This document shows positions 1-5,641 of a stretch of 5,641 nucleotides of DNA, one piece after another. The notes below the pieces were generated by a model that ran no database searches, had not been told where the DNA came from, and worked only from the letters and a program-made list of their open reading frames with translations. Made by a program: the position numbers and the translations under genes. The first letter of the stretch is position 1; each line of letters begins with the position of its first letter. This DNA comes from Bryobacterales bacterium (GTDB lineage: Bacteria; Acidobacteriota; Terriglobia; Bryobacterales; Bryobacteraceae): contig SHUN01000244.1 of assembly GCA_009697495.1 (NCBI GenBank), positions 1-5,641 of the forward strand. The letters are read 5' to 3'.

Positions 1-146
1 AGCCGTGAAAAATTAGGCAGCCGCAACGCTCGCGCCCGGGCAATATTCCCCAGCGTGTCACTCCCCGCGTCCCCATACGCCGCCGCGTCCGGCATCTCCC
101 CAATCCCCACGCTGTCCAAAACAATCCAGATGATGCGCTTAAACAT
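1..146 (-). CDS. deoB: Phosphopentomutase, N-terminal part (runs off the left edge)
   Basis: Phosphopentomutase interconverts ribose-1-phosphate (or deoxyribose-1-phosphate) and the 5-phosphate, linking nucleoside breakdown to the pentose phosphate pathway in the cytoplasm. Only the first 48 codons are present. They read [20 protein letters not shown], followed by [18 protein letters not shown], which is the family's N-terminal signature. In this Mn-dependent branch of the alkaline phosphatase superfamily, the Asp in the LDS motif (residue 11) is a metal ligand. The phosphorylated Thr and the cap domain would lie outside the window. The ATG follows the TAG stop of the thioredoxin-like gene by one base, and no clear Shine-Dalgarno is visible, so translation probably depends on coupling to the upstream gene. 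The family assignment is secure; whether the rest of the gene is intact cannot be seen. Confidence 0.93.
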   Translation of the reverse strand, partial: MFKRIIWIVLDSVGIGEMPDAAAYGDAGSDTLGNIARARALRLPNFSR

Positions 147-147
147 A

Positions 148-1356
148 CTACTCGGCCAATATCCGTCGCACTCGCTCCGTCAACATTTCCACAAACTTCT
201 CCGGCAGGAACCCGTTCATCCGGCTCGCAATCTCCCCGCGTTTATTCAAAATCACCGTCGTCGGAATCGATGATATATTCAACAATCGCGACAGCCCGCC
301 CTCGAAATACACATTCTTCGACCAATGATTCGCCTCCAAAAACGGCGCCACCAAATTCTTATCCTCGTCCGTGTTGAGATACACAAACTCCACATCGTCG
401 CGCCCCGCAAACCGCTCTTTCACTTTGTCATAAAGCGGATGCTGCACCCGGCAAGGCCCGCACCACGTCGCCCAAAAATCCAGGACAACAACTTTCCCCC
501 GTAACGCCGACAAGGCCAACTTCTCCCCGCCCACTCCCATCACCACGAACTCCGCCGGCTTCCCCTTCAAGGCGTTCTGATCGTACTCGCGCAGCCGCGC
601 AATCTTCTCCTCATTCCACTTATTGAAGCGATCATGCGCAGCCAACAGCCGCTCCCCCGCGCCCGTCTGGAAGGCCGCCCGCATCGCGGTAAGATCCTCC
701 GGCCGTTTCGCATCCCCGGAAACAAACGCATCCGCCCACGCCGCCGCCGCCGCCTCCATTTTCCCCATTCCCATTCGAGCTTGCGCCAGCGCCCGTGCGC
801 TCTCGTCAAACGGATACGCCGCATACGACTTCGCGGCCAACCCTTCCGCCTCCGCGAATTTGCCCAACACAATCTGCGCCCGCGCCTGCGCCTGCAGCGC
901 CCGGCTCAATCCCTGATCCAAATCCATCCGCGTCTGCCACCGAATTTTCTCCGTCGCATCCCGAGGCTCCAAGCTCCGCAAAACCTGCTCCCATTTCCTG
1001 CCGTAAACCAGCGCGTTCTCCGCTGACGCCTTGTCCCCAACACGCGCCAACCCCCGCGTCACCGCCTCCAGCGTCTGCAAGTCCTCACTCTCCCGAGCCA
1101 ACACCAGCGCGCCCCATTTGATAATCCGCCCATCGTCGCCCGTCTCCTTCGCCGCTTTCACCAGCGCCCGCTCCAACTCCCAGCGCGACTTCGTCTCCGG
1201 ATACTTCTTCAAATGATTTTCCAGCGCAAATATAAATTCGTGGGTCGAATTTCCCGCCTCCGCCAGCGAGCTACTCAATTCCTGCTGTTCCTGCGGCGGT
1301 ATCTGCGCCTGCCCAAACGCCAGCGAAGCCCCCAGCGCTAACAGAATGAACCTCAC
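148..1356 (-). CDS. Exported TlpA/ResA-type thioredoxin-like protein with long helical N-terminal region
   Basis: This 402-residue protein is a probable extracytoplasmic thiol-disulfide oxidoreductase. Residues 1-16 ([16 protein letters not shown]) look like a short Sec signal peptide. Residues about 20-260 are alanine- and charge-rich helices resembling degenerate TPR repeats, for example [20 protein letters not shown] near 167-186. Residues about 262-402 form a TlpA/AhpC-TSA type thioredoxin domain. It has FWATWCGPC at 294-302, with active-site Cys299 and Cys302, and SIPTT at 363-367, where Pro365 is the expected cis-proline. The two active-site cysteines are the only ones in the protein. 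The start is GTG at 1354-1356, supported by a strong GGAGG at 1364-1368 with a 7-nt spacer and by the GTGA overlap with the upstream gene's stop. It is followed by deoB after one base. The substrate is unknown. Related domain layouts are common in secreted Acidobacteriota and Bacteroidota proteins, where the helical part may bind a partner. Confidence 0.9.
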   Translation of the reverse strand: MRFILLALGASLAFGQAQIPPQEQQELSSSLAEAGNSTHEFIFALENHLKKYPETKSRWELERALVKAAKETGDDGRIIKWGALVLARESEDLQTLEAVTRGLARVGDKASAENALVYGRKWEQVLRSLEPRDATEKIRWQTRMDLDQGLSRALQAQARAQIVLGKFAEAEGLAAKSYAAYPFDESARALAQARMGMGKMEAAAAAWADAFVSGDAKRPEDLTAMRAAFQTGAGERLLAAHDRFNKWNEEKIARLREYDQNALKGKPAEFVVMGVGGEKLALSALRGKVVVLDFWATWCGPCRVQHPLYDKVKERFAGRDDVEFVYLNTDEDKNLVAPFLEANHWSKNVYFEGGLSRLLNISSIPTTVILNKRGEIASRMNGFLPEKFVEMLTERVRRILAE

Positions 1357-1973
1357 TTCGCCCCCTCCGCCACCGGATTCCGGAACGTCTCCGCCAGCCG
1401 CGCCGCCCTCTCCCTCGCCATATTCAAATAACTCTCATTCTTCGTCACCCGGTCCAGCCACTTCAAAAACTGGTCAACCGCCACCAGCCGTTTTCGCTCA
1501 TACGCCGCCTGTATCTGCAAAATAACCCGGTTCACTCCCAACTTATCGAATCGCGCCGACCGCTCCAACTCCAGCAAATACCTCTCCGATTCGCTGATCC
1601 TCTCAAACCAGTCCGTCAACGCCTGCGCGTCCGGATCCGAAGAATAATTGAACTTCTGTTCCTGCGCCTTCCCCTCGCCCTCATAACGCAGCGCCTTATC
1701 GCCCATCTTCGCCACTGGCAAGCCCGATTCCAGCGTCCGCGTAAACCACCCCAGCTTTTCCGCCAACCCGTACATCGCCGCCGTCTCCGCCTCAGTCAAC
1801 TTAAAAGTCAAAGGCTGCGGATCGTCCGGCGCTTCCGTATAAACCGCCTGCCCGTTCTTCTCCACCACAATCTTCACCCAAGCCGGCGTGCTCCCCGGAA
1901 ACACTTTCGTGAAGATCAATTTTCCGTCCTGCCCACAGGCACACAACGAAACCGCCAACAGGAATCGAATCAT
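1353..1973 (-). CDS. Small exported protein of unknown function, possibly a lipoprotein
   Basis: I do not recognise a family for this 206-residue product. It begins [18 protein letters not shown], a short hydrophobic signal sequence. Cys11 and Cys13 lie just after the hydrophobic stretch, and LCAC could serve as an atypical lipobox, though a Cys at the -2 position is unusual. These are the only cysteines. Residues about 18-60 look beta-rich. Residues about 60-80 and 114-200 look helical and strongly charged, with [17 protein letters not shown] followed by long amphipathic segments. An upstream in-frame ATG at 2021 would add 16 residues and bury the signal peptide. The ATG at 1971-1973 is preferred because it gives an N-terminal signal sequence, an ATGA overlap with the ruvC stop, and GGAG at 1981-1984 with a 7-nt spacer. 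Its GTGA overlap with the downstream thioredoxin-like gene suggests the two proteins are made together in the envelope. The coding call is firm; the function is open. Confidence 0.83.
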   Translation of the reverse strand: MIRFLLAVSLCACGQDGKLIFTKVFPGSTPAWVKIVVEKNGQAVYTEAPDDPQPLTFKLTEAETAAMYGLAEKLGWFTRTLESGLPVAKMGDKALRYEGEGKAQEQKFNYSSDPDAQALTDWFERISESERYLLELERSARFDKLGVNRVILQIQAAYERKRLVAVDQFLKWLDRVTKNESYLNMARERAARLAETFRNPVAEGAK

Positions 1974-2467
1974 CGCAACGCTCCCACTCGCGCCTCGAAC
2001 CCCGCCCGCGTCGCATGACAAATCGCCACCGCCACCGCGTCCGAAGCATCCTGCGATTGAATGACTGCCGGCAACCGCAGAATCGTCTGCACCATCAACT
2101 GCACCTGTTCCTTCTCCGCGCGCCCGTACCCCACAACACTCATCTTCACTTCCATCGGCGAATATTCGCCCAACGCCAAATGCGCCTCCGCAATCGCCAA
2201 CAACGCCACGCCCCGCACATGCGCCAGCTTGATCGCCGTCTGCGTGTTCACCGCGTGAAACACGCCCTCCACCGCCGCCGCTTCCGGCTGATGCATCGCA
2301 ATCGCTGTCCGCAATCCCGTCGCGATCGCCAGCAATCGCTCATGCAGCGGCTTCTTCGGCGACGTCACAATCACATCGGCGGCGATCAGCCGGTGCGTCC
2401 GTCCGTCACTTTCGATGACTCCGTAACCCGTCCGCTCCGACCCGCAATCGATGCCAAGAACGCGCAT
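1970..2467 (-). CDS. ruvC: Holliday junction resolvase RuvC (crossover junction endodeoxyribonuclease)
   Basis: RuvC is a dimeric, Mg-dependent nuclease that cuts Holliday junctions symmetrically after RuvAB branch migration, completing recombinational repair. The 165-residue protein is of normal length. It begins [17 protein letters not shown], the RNase H-like first strand with catalytic Asp7. The second acidic site is Glu67 in [18 protein letters not shown], where Phe70 matches the residue next to the active site that is conserved in the family. [11 protein letters not shown] (113-123) is the conserved basic loop. The C-terminal pair Asp140 and Asp143 lies in [14 protein letters not shown]. 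All four catalytic carboxylates are therefore present. It starts 12 bases after the yebC stop with no strong Shine-Dalgarno, and its TGA overlaps the next start codon. ruvA and ruvB, frequent downstream partners, do not follow it here. Confidence 0.97.
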   Translation of the reverse strand: MRVLGIDCGSERTGYGVIESDGRTHRLIAADVIVTSPKKPLHERLLAIATGLRTAIAMHQPEAAAVEGVFHAVNTQTAIKLAHVRGVALLAIAEAHLALGEYSPMEVKMSVVGYGRAEKEQVQLMVQTILRLPAVIQSQDASDAVAVAICHATRAGFEARVGALR

Positions 2468-2479
2468 ACCGTTGTGACG

Positions 2480-3223
2480 TTATCCGTCAGCCTCGGCGTC
2501 ATCGTTGATTTCAAAATTGCCGTAAACATTCTGAACGTCGTCGTAGTCGTCGATCGCTTCAAATAGCTTCATCATCGCCGTCGCGTCCTTGCCCTCAAGG
2601 TTCACGATCGTCTTCGGCACCAGCGACGACTGTTCACTCTCGACAACTGCAATCTTCGCCGCCGCCAACGCGTCCAGCACCGCCTGATGCGCCCCAGGAT
2701 CCGACAGCACTTGCCAACTATCCCCGTTGTTCCGTATATCGTCCGCGCCCGCTTCCAGCGCGATATTCATCAACTGATCTTCGGTCACGCCCTCGGCGTC
2801 CACCACGATGCTCGACCTCATCTCGAACATCCACCCCACCGCGCCCTGCTCGGCCATATTTCCGCCGTTTTTCCCAAACAAATGGCGTATATCGCTCACC
2901 GACCGGTTCTTGTTGTCGGTGGCCACTTTCACCATCACAGCCGCCCCGCCAGGCCCGTACCCTTCGTAGGTGTACTCTTCAATCGTCAAGCCCTCAAGCT
3001 CGCCCGTCCCGCGCTTGATCGCGCGCGTGATATTGTCCTGCGGCATCGACAGCCCCTTGGCCGCCGTTACCGCCGTTCGCAACCGCGCATTCGAAGCCGG
3101 ATCCCCGCCCCCGCGCGCCGCGATGACAATTTCCTTAATCAGCCGGGTGAATATCTTCCCGCGCTTGGCGTCCAGTGCCGCCTTCTTGTGTTTGATTGTG
3201 TGCCATTTTGAGTGTCCAGACAT
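2480..3223 (-). CDS. yebC: YebC/PmpR/TACO1-family protein
   Basis: The 247-residue product has the usual family length and the diagnostic N-terminus MSGHSKWHTIKHKKAALDAK, followed by RGKIFTRLIKEI. Further family hallmarks are NARLRTAVTAAKGLSMPQDN near 45-64, AIKRGTGE, the YEGYGPGGAAVMV segment near 86-98, and NRSVSDIRHLFGKNGGN near 106-122. The family was long annotated as a DNA-binding transcriptional regulator. More recent work on bacterial members and mitochondrial TACO1 supports a role in translation, relieving ribosome stalling at difficult motifs such as proline stretches. The C-terminus is acidic (DDYDDVQN, then DDAEADG). The gene heads the operon, and the yebC-ruvC adjacency is widespread in bacteria. 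Its plus-strand C excess looks milder than that of the neighbouring genes by eye, as expected for a conserved, well-expressed gene. Confidence 0.97.
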   Translation of the reverse strand: MSGHSKWHTIKHKKAALDAKRGKIFTRLIKEIVIAARGGGDPASNARLRTAVTAAKGLSMPQDNITRAIKRGTGELEGLTIEEYTYEGYGPGGAAVMVKVATDNKNRSVSDIRHLFGKNGGNMAEQGAVGWMFEMRSSIVVDAEGVTEDQLMNIALEAGADDIRNNGDSWQVLSDPGAHQAVLDALAAAKIAVVESEQSSLVPKTIVNLEGKDATAMMKLFEAIDDYDDVQNVYGNFEINDDAEADG

Positions 3224-3240
3224 GGTTTAAGCCAGTTATC

Positions 3241-3397
3241 CTAACCTAATAGCGTAACACCCGCATGATCGAAGAACCACAAGGTCGGGATCTCGGTCTC
3301 AGCGGCCGCCTCGCCCAGTCCCGCCAAAACGCATCATGCGCCCCGACGGCTCCTCATCGCCAACGGCCGGCAAAGCCAGCTTCTCGACATCAAAGTC
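3241..3397 (-). pseudogene. Possible frameshifted 3' remnant of an unidentified gene between the lyase and yebC
   Basis: The 178-base gap between the lyase stop and the yebC start holds two coding-like minus-strand frames that join if one base of the T4 run at 3326-3329 is dropped. The first frame, from about 3397, includes the segment LALPAVGDEEPSG and then fails at a TGA at 3299-3301. The second frame picks up just after the T4 run, includes EIPTLWFFDHAGVTLLG, and ends at TAG 3241-3243, 17 bases before yebC. Joined, they give about 51 residues of natural-looking composition. No start codon with a ribosome site is evident, and the 5' side simply meets the lyase stop, so this would be a 5'-truncated relic. 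I do not recognise the family. Open frames of this length can arise by chance at high GC, so the call is tentative. Any yebC promoter must lie within or just downstream of this stretch; I saw no convincing -35/-10 pair. Confidence 0.35.
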
Positions 3398-3401
3398 ACC
3401 G

Positions 3402-4979
3402 TTACCTACTACTCCCCAGCGCCGCTGCCAACCGCTCCAGATTCCGCGAAAACGTTGACGTCTGAATCACCTTCTGCCGAGGCGGCTGCTCCCCGTTAAA
3501 CAGCTCAATCCGGTCATTCTCCTTAATCGCTGTCGCCTGCCCGTTAATCGTCAAAACCATATTCCGCGCCGCGAAAACCGTTACCACTTTGTCCGCTTTC
3601 CCAATCACGCCATTCTCCAGCCACGCCCCCCGCGCATCCATCCCCGCAATGATCGATGCCGCGTCCCCTCGCCCCGCCCTCGCCTCGCCGGCCCATGGCG
3701 ACAACCCATGCAATCGATCCGGCCTCGCCGTCCGCGCGTTCCGCAATGCCTCATACTCCTTACGAATCCCCGGCAGCCGCTCCGCCCCCGTCACCACGGC
3801 ATAATGCGTGATCACGCTCGAACCGTCATAACTGACTTCATACCCGTCAATCCGCGCCGACCCCAGCCCCTTTGCCTGTATCTGCGTACCCTTGGTAATG
3901 TACAACGGCCGGTTCGTCTTCAACTCCAAAAACCGCGCGATCCTCGTCCCCCCCGGAAACACCGATTTCTCCAAATACGCCAGCGCCGGCCCAATCGCGT
4001 CCAAGTACTTTTTCTCCCCCGTCTCCCGGTAAAGAACCATCAAAATCTGCATAATCCCCTGCGACTCTCCGCCCGTCACCGATGGCGGTTCAAACAGCCG
4101 CGCCCACGCCGGATGCATGTCCACGTCGTACTGCTGCGCCCACGCCGGCTGCGGCTCCGGCATCTGCGCCAACAAAATAAACGATCCCCCGCGTTCCGCC
4201 GCCGCCTTGTACTTCGCCTCTCCATAAACCCTCGACGCTTCCAAAAATAAATCGATCATGTCCGCTATTGTGTTGTCGTTAAACGTGTAGTGGTGGTTGT
4301 AGGCCGCCCCCGGCCACTTCTTCGCCCAGATCTCCGGATAGCTCGCCTTCTTAACGGGAAACTTCGAAGCCTCCGGCGGCTCCGCAAAACGCTGCGGCCA
4401 CGCCCCATTTGGATATTGCACCGCCATCAACTTGTCCAACGCAAACAAAACCGCCCCATGAATCGCGGCATCCTGGAACGCCAACTCTTTATCCACACGC
4501 ATCAGCAGCCGCACCATCGCCTGCGTCACGTTATCGTCCAAAGTCGTCGGTGGCGTTTTCTTCGAATTCGAACCGCAATTCCCATCCGCCCGATAGGGAA
4601 ACTGCGCCCGCTTCGCCGCGTCGAATTCAATGATGTAATCCCATCCGCCGCTGCACAACTGCCCCGCCACTCCAGCCCGCGCCGCCTTCGCCGCCGCGTC
4701 TAAATAGTATCGGTCCCCAGTGGCCCACCAGGCTTCCAAAAAAGCCATCCCCGCCAGCGGCGTCCCCTCCCGCTGCGTCTCCACTTGCGTCGCGCCTTCC
4801 CCATGTTCGGACCGCCCGTAGCTCAAGTCATCGGTGTAAGTGAAGTGGTACCCGCCCTGGAGCGAAACCTTGTCCACATAGAAAGCCGCGGCCTTCTTCA
4901 TCGCCGCCAAAACTTCATCCCGGCTCTGTCCCATCAACGCCAGCGAACCGGCCAACACCATAATCACGAGTGCGCGCAT
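3402..4979 (-). CDS. Secreted pectate lyase, polysaccharide lyase family 10 (PelA/Pel-15E type)
   Basis: PL10 enzymes cleave de-esterified polygalacturonate by calcium-dependent beta-elimination and adopt an (alpha/alpha)3 toroid fold. The 525-residue product starts with MRALVIMVLAGSLALMGQS, a signal peptide likely cleaved near residue 17-19. Recognisable family segments are GGWDYIIEFD (111-120), TTLDDNVTQAM (145-155), QYPNGAWPQRF (188-198), HHYTFNDNTIADMI (229-242), WAQQYDVDMHPAWARLFEPP (280-299), GGESQGIMQILMVLY (303-317) and RFLELKTNRPLYIT (349-362). From knowledge of the family, Asp235 in FNDN and Arg294 in PAWAR lie in the conserved substrate cleft. Which residue is the base cannot be settled by eye. 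Residues about 400-525 extend beyond the familiar core. The start is ATG 4979, where Arg2 gives the signal peptide a charged N-region; ATG 4961 is a less likely alternative. It appears monocistronic, with no strong Shine-Dalgarno (GAAGG is 15 nt upstream). It points to breakdown of plant pectin outside the cell. Confidence 0.9.
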   Translation of the reverse strand: MRALVIMVLAGSLALMGQSRDEVLAAMKKAAAFYVDKVSLQGGYHFTYTDDLSYGRSEHGEGATQVETQREGTPLAGMAFLEAWWATGDRYYLDAAAKAARAGVAGQLCSGGWDYIIEFDAAKRAQFPYRADGNCGSNSKKTPPTTLDDNVTQAMVRLLMRVDKELAFQDAAIHGAVLFALDKLMAVQYPNGAWPQRFAEPPEASKFPVKKASYPEIWAKKWPGAAYNHHYTFNDNTIADMIDLFLEASRVYGEAKYKAAAERGGSFILLAQMPEPQPAWAQQYDVDMHPAWARLFEPPSVTGGESQGIMQILMVLYRETGEKKYLDAIGPALAYLEKSVFPGGTRIARFLELKTNRPLYITKGTQIQAKGLGSARIDGYEVSYDGSSVITHYAVVTGAERLPGIRKEYEALRNARTARPDRLHGLSPWAGEARAGRGDAASIIAGMDARGAWLENGVIGKADKVVTVFAARNMVLTINGQATAIKENDRIELFNGEQPPRQKVIQTSTFSRNLERLAAALGSSR

Positions 4980-4985
4980 GTCAGG

Positions 4986-4991
4986 ATTGTA
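4986..4991 (-). promoter_or_regulatory. Possible -10 element directly before the pectate lyase start
   Basis: Read on the minus strand this is TACAAT, matching five of six bases of the sigma-70 -10 consensus. Only six bases separate it from the lyase ATG, so initiation here would put the transcription start at or next to the start codon and give a leaderless message. That would fit the lack of a well-placed Shine-Dalgarno. No -35 match lies 16-18 bases upstream, so a chance match is quite possible. Confidence 0.22.
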
Positions 4992-5017
4992 CAGCCTTCA
5001 ATGACCCGGTGCGCGGA

Positions 5018-5140
5018 TTACGCCCAGAGCGGGTGCATATCCGAATCGCGGCTCAGTAACTCTTCCGGAATCAGCGCAACCGTTGCCGAGCCTCTCGCCG
5101 TCAGGGAGTGGTTTCGGCCAGAATCCCCAAATATAGTCAT
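5018..5140 (-). pseudogene. Short coding-like frame, 40 codons, just upstream of the pectate lyase
   Basis: An ATG at 5138-5140 opens 40 codons ending at TAA 5018-5020. The product contains ATVALIPEELLSRDSD and ends DMHPLWA, a composition that looks protein-like rather than random. I recognise no family. There is no Shine-Dalgarno at a useful distance, and the start overlaps a possible -10 element, so translation from this ATG is doubtful. It could be the 3' end of a decayed gene, a small gene in the leader of the lyase transcript, or a chance frame. Confidence 0.25.
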
Positions 5141-5168
5141 TTCTACGGGTTGGGCGTTATACGGTCAA
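5140..5168 (-). promoter_or_regulatory. Possible sigma-70 type promoter upstream of the pectate lyase
   Basis: On the minus strand TTGACC (5163-5168; five of six to consensus) is followed after 17 bases by TAGAAA (5140-5145; four of six). Transcription would begin near 5133, leaving a leader of about 150 bases before the lyase ATG. Spacing is ideal but the -10 is weak. It competes with the TACAAT element close to the start codon. Confidence 0.28.
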
Positions 5169-5179
5169 GTGCCAAGACT

Positions 5180-5247
5180 CGGCTAGCTCTACCCTTTGCG
5201 AGTGATCGTTATCTATCCGGCGACTCGATGACAGATTGCGCTAGCCG
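5180..5247. repeat. Eight-base inverted repeat with 52-base spacer
   Basis: CGGCTAGC at 5180-5187 and its exact reverse complement GCTAGCCG at 5240-5247 flank the stop codon of a short minus-strand frame. Each arm contains the self-complementary hexamer GCTAGC. The arms are short and the spacer is long, so this may be chance. A paired regulator site or element remnant is possible but unsupported. Confidence 0.3.
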
Positions 5248-5325
5248 TCGTTTAATCATTTGCCGCAACTGGCGCAGTTCATCGTGACTGAAGTACACGT
5301 GGGGTGTCCCGAGGAGTGTTGTCAC
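5209..5325 (-). pseudogene. Short coding-like frame, 38 codons, possible gene fragment
   Basis: From a GTG at 5323-5325 to TAA 5209-5211 the minus strand encodes a fragment containing HVYFSHDELRQLRQMIKRR and ending AQSVIESPDR. The same frame is open back to a TGA at 5353-5355, adding RRVVSL before the GTG. The VSLVTTLLG segment is faintly reminiscent of the VTLVTTLL stretch in some IS4-type transposases, but the following residues do not fit, so I do not make that assignment. There is no clear ribosome site. Most likely this is a piece of a decayed gene; a genuine small protein is the alternative. Confidence 0.27.
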
Positions 5326-5345
5326 CAGCGAGACAACTCGACGAT

Positions 5346-5361
5346 CTGGCGTTCACGCCAG
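5346..5361. repeat. Small perfect hairpin CTGGCG-TTCA-CGCCAG
   Basis: A six-base-pair perfect stem with a four-base loop covers the stop codon (5353-5355) of a 17-codon minus-strand frame. No T-run follows on either strand, so it is not a convincing intrinsic terminator. It may be a relic structure or chance. Confidence 0.4.
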
Positions 5362-5406
5362 CTCAAACTGCTCTGACCGCCAGGCGAGCCGTGTCGTCTG
5401 ATGCAT
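5353..5406 (-). other. Very short coding-like frame, 17 codons
   Basis: An ATG at 5404-5406 opens the frame MHQTTRLAWRSEQFELA, ending at TGA 5353-5355. It starts four bases after the stop of the 49-codon frame upstream. On its own it is far too short to support a gene. It is noted because it sits in series with the neighbouring fragments on the same strand. Confidence 0.15.
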
Positions 5407-5410
5407 CCGC

Positions 5411-5560
5411 TCAGAACCTCAAAACATCGCCAGGCAAGAGCGGGAGCCGTAAGGCATTCGGGTCGGCCGCGTCGAATTCCACGGGGACCATCCGGCCGCG
5501 AAATGTCCGCGAAAGATGCACTGGCCTCTTGCTGCCGATGACACCCCTCCGTGCCAACAT
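5411..5560 (-). pseudogene. Short coding-like frame, 49 codons, possible gene fragment
   Basis: ATG 5558-5560 to TGA 5411-5413 encodes a basic, proline-containing product including RPVHLSRTFRGRM and ending NALRLPLLPGDVLRF. The frame is open further upstream to a TGA near 5619, adding residues such as VIKTGDSVSA before the ATG, which suggests the true beginning may be lost. No ribosome site of quality precedes the ATG. I recognise no family. It could be the C-terminal end of a decayed gene or a small protein; a different frame across the same bases is also open. Confidence 0.27.
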
Positions 5561-5604
5561 AGCTGAGACACTATCCCCGGTCTTAATTACTGAGCAGGGC
5601 GAGA

Positions 5605-5641
5605 ATGGAAATCAGAATGAACACGAATCAGAAGCAGAACG
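5605..5641 (+). CDS. Possible start of a plus-strand gene, cut by the right edge
   Basis: ATG 5605-5607 is preceded by AGGG at 5596-5599 with a five-base spacer, a reasonable ribosome site. It opens MEIRMNTNQKQN before the window ends; a second in-frame ATG is at 5617. The plus strand becomes strongly purine-rich here, the same bias that the coding strand shows in the secure genes. Twelve codons cannot establish a gene or a function. If real, it would be divergent from everything else in the window. Confidence 0.33.
   Translation, partial: MEIRMNTNQKQN

Larger units (their letters stand above)
4980..5604. other. Long stretch without a secure gene upstream of the pectate lyase
   Basis: About 625 bases carry no convincing full-length gene. 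The strong plus-strand C excess of the gene-bearing part fades near the lyase start; for example 5281-5340 has slightly more G than C. On the minus strand there are four short frames of protein-like composition ending at 5411, 5353, 5209 and 5018, listed separately. Each is cut off by a stop, and their order is compatible with one or more decayed genes. A further start-less minus-strand frame, overlapping the first three and ending in SWRERQIVELSRW near 5322, competes with them, which weakens any single reading. No terminal inverted repeats, transposase signature, tRNA or rRNA was seen. The promoter and leader of the pectate lyase should lie at the low-coordinate end. Confidence 0.5.

Noticed and set aside
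1970..2021. Longer start (ATG at 2021) for the small exported protein
   Set aside because: It would place 16 charged and glycine-rich residues before the hydrophobic signal and overlap ruvC by about 50 bases. The ATG at 1973 has GGAG seven bases upstream and an ATGA overlap with the ruvC stop.
2015..2566. Plus-strand open frame of 183 codons across ruvC
   Set aside because: Arg/His-rich shadow of ruvC and the ends of its neighbours; the minus strand carries unambiguous RuvC catalytic motifs.
3224..3300. Promoter for yebC
   Set aside because: TATTAG- and TAGGAT-like hexamers exist on the minus strand, but none has a -35 partner at 16-18 bases, so no site could be supported.
3708..4250. Large plus-strand open frame of 180 codons
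   Set aside because: It is the antisense shadow of the pectate lyase, extremely rich in Arg, Pro and His, as expected from reading a purine-loaded gene backwards. The same applies to the other plus-strand frames over 55-3465 and 4290-5186.
5209..5352. IS4-type transposase fragment
   Set aside because: Only VSLVTTLLG is reminiscent of such proteins. The residues after it do not fit, and no DDE context, terminal inverted repeats or target duplication was seen.
5464..5500. Repeated CGGCCGCG at 5464-5471 and 5493-5500
   Set aside because: Only two copies of a short GC-rich word, easily explained by base composition; no array or regulatory arrangement.
5401..5538. Plus-strand frame of about 45 codons from ATG 5401
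   Set aside because: Composition is dominated by Arg, Ser and Gly with no ribosome site; it is likely a shadow of, or chance frame over, the minus-strand fragments.

Overview
The window looks like a stretch of a GC-rich bacterial chromosome, most likely an Acidobacteriota member of the Bryobacterales/Solibacter type. That placement is an inference from gene content and style: purine-loaded coding strands, a secreted PL10 pectate lyase, and an exported thioredoxin-like protein with a long helical N-terminus. No rRNA or other phylogenetic marker is present to confirm it. Every secure gene is on the minus strand, so the gene order below runs from high to low coordinates.

Layout. (1) 4980-5641 has no secure gene. 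It holds four short coding-like minus-strand frames separated by stops, two small inverted repeats, two weak promoter candidates and, at the very edge, a possible plus-strand gene start. (2) 3402-4979 encodes a complete secreted pectate lyase of family PL10. (3) 3224-3401 is the gap before the next operon. It carries what looks like the frameshifted 3' end of a lost minus-strand gene. (4) 1-3223 is one tightly packed operon, yebC - ruvC - small exported protein - TlpA-like thioredoxin - deoB, running off the left edge of the window.

The operon is joined by a 12-nt gap (yebC/ruvC), an ATGA overlap (ruvC/exported protein), a GTGA overlap (exported protein/tlpA-like) and a 1-nt gap (tlpA-like/deoB), so co-transcription and translational coupling are very likely. 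It mixes housekeeping roles: YebC (translation of difficult sequences), RuvC (Holliday junction resolution) and DeoB (pentose phosphate salvage from nucleosides). Two exported proteins of envelope type sit between them. ruvA and ruvB, which often follow ruvC, are not here.

I found no convincing new defence, mobile or RNA system. The points most worth a second look are the probable gene remnant between the lyase and yebC, the string of short frames upstream of the lyase, and the exported two-gene unit embedded in the yebC-ruvC operon.
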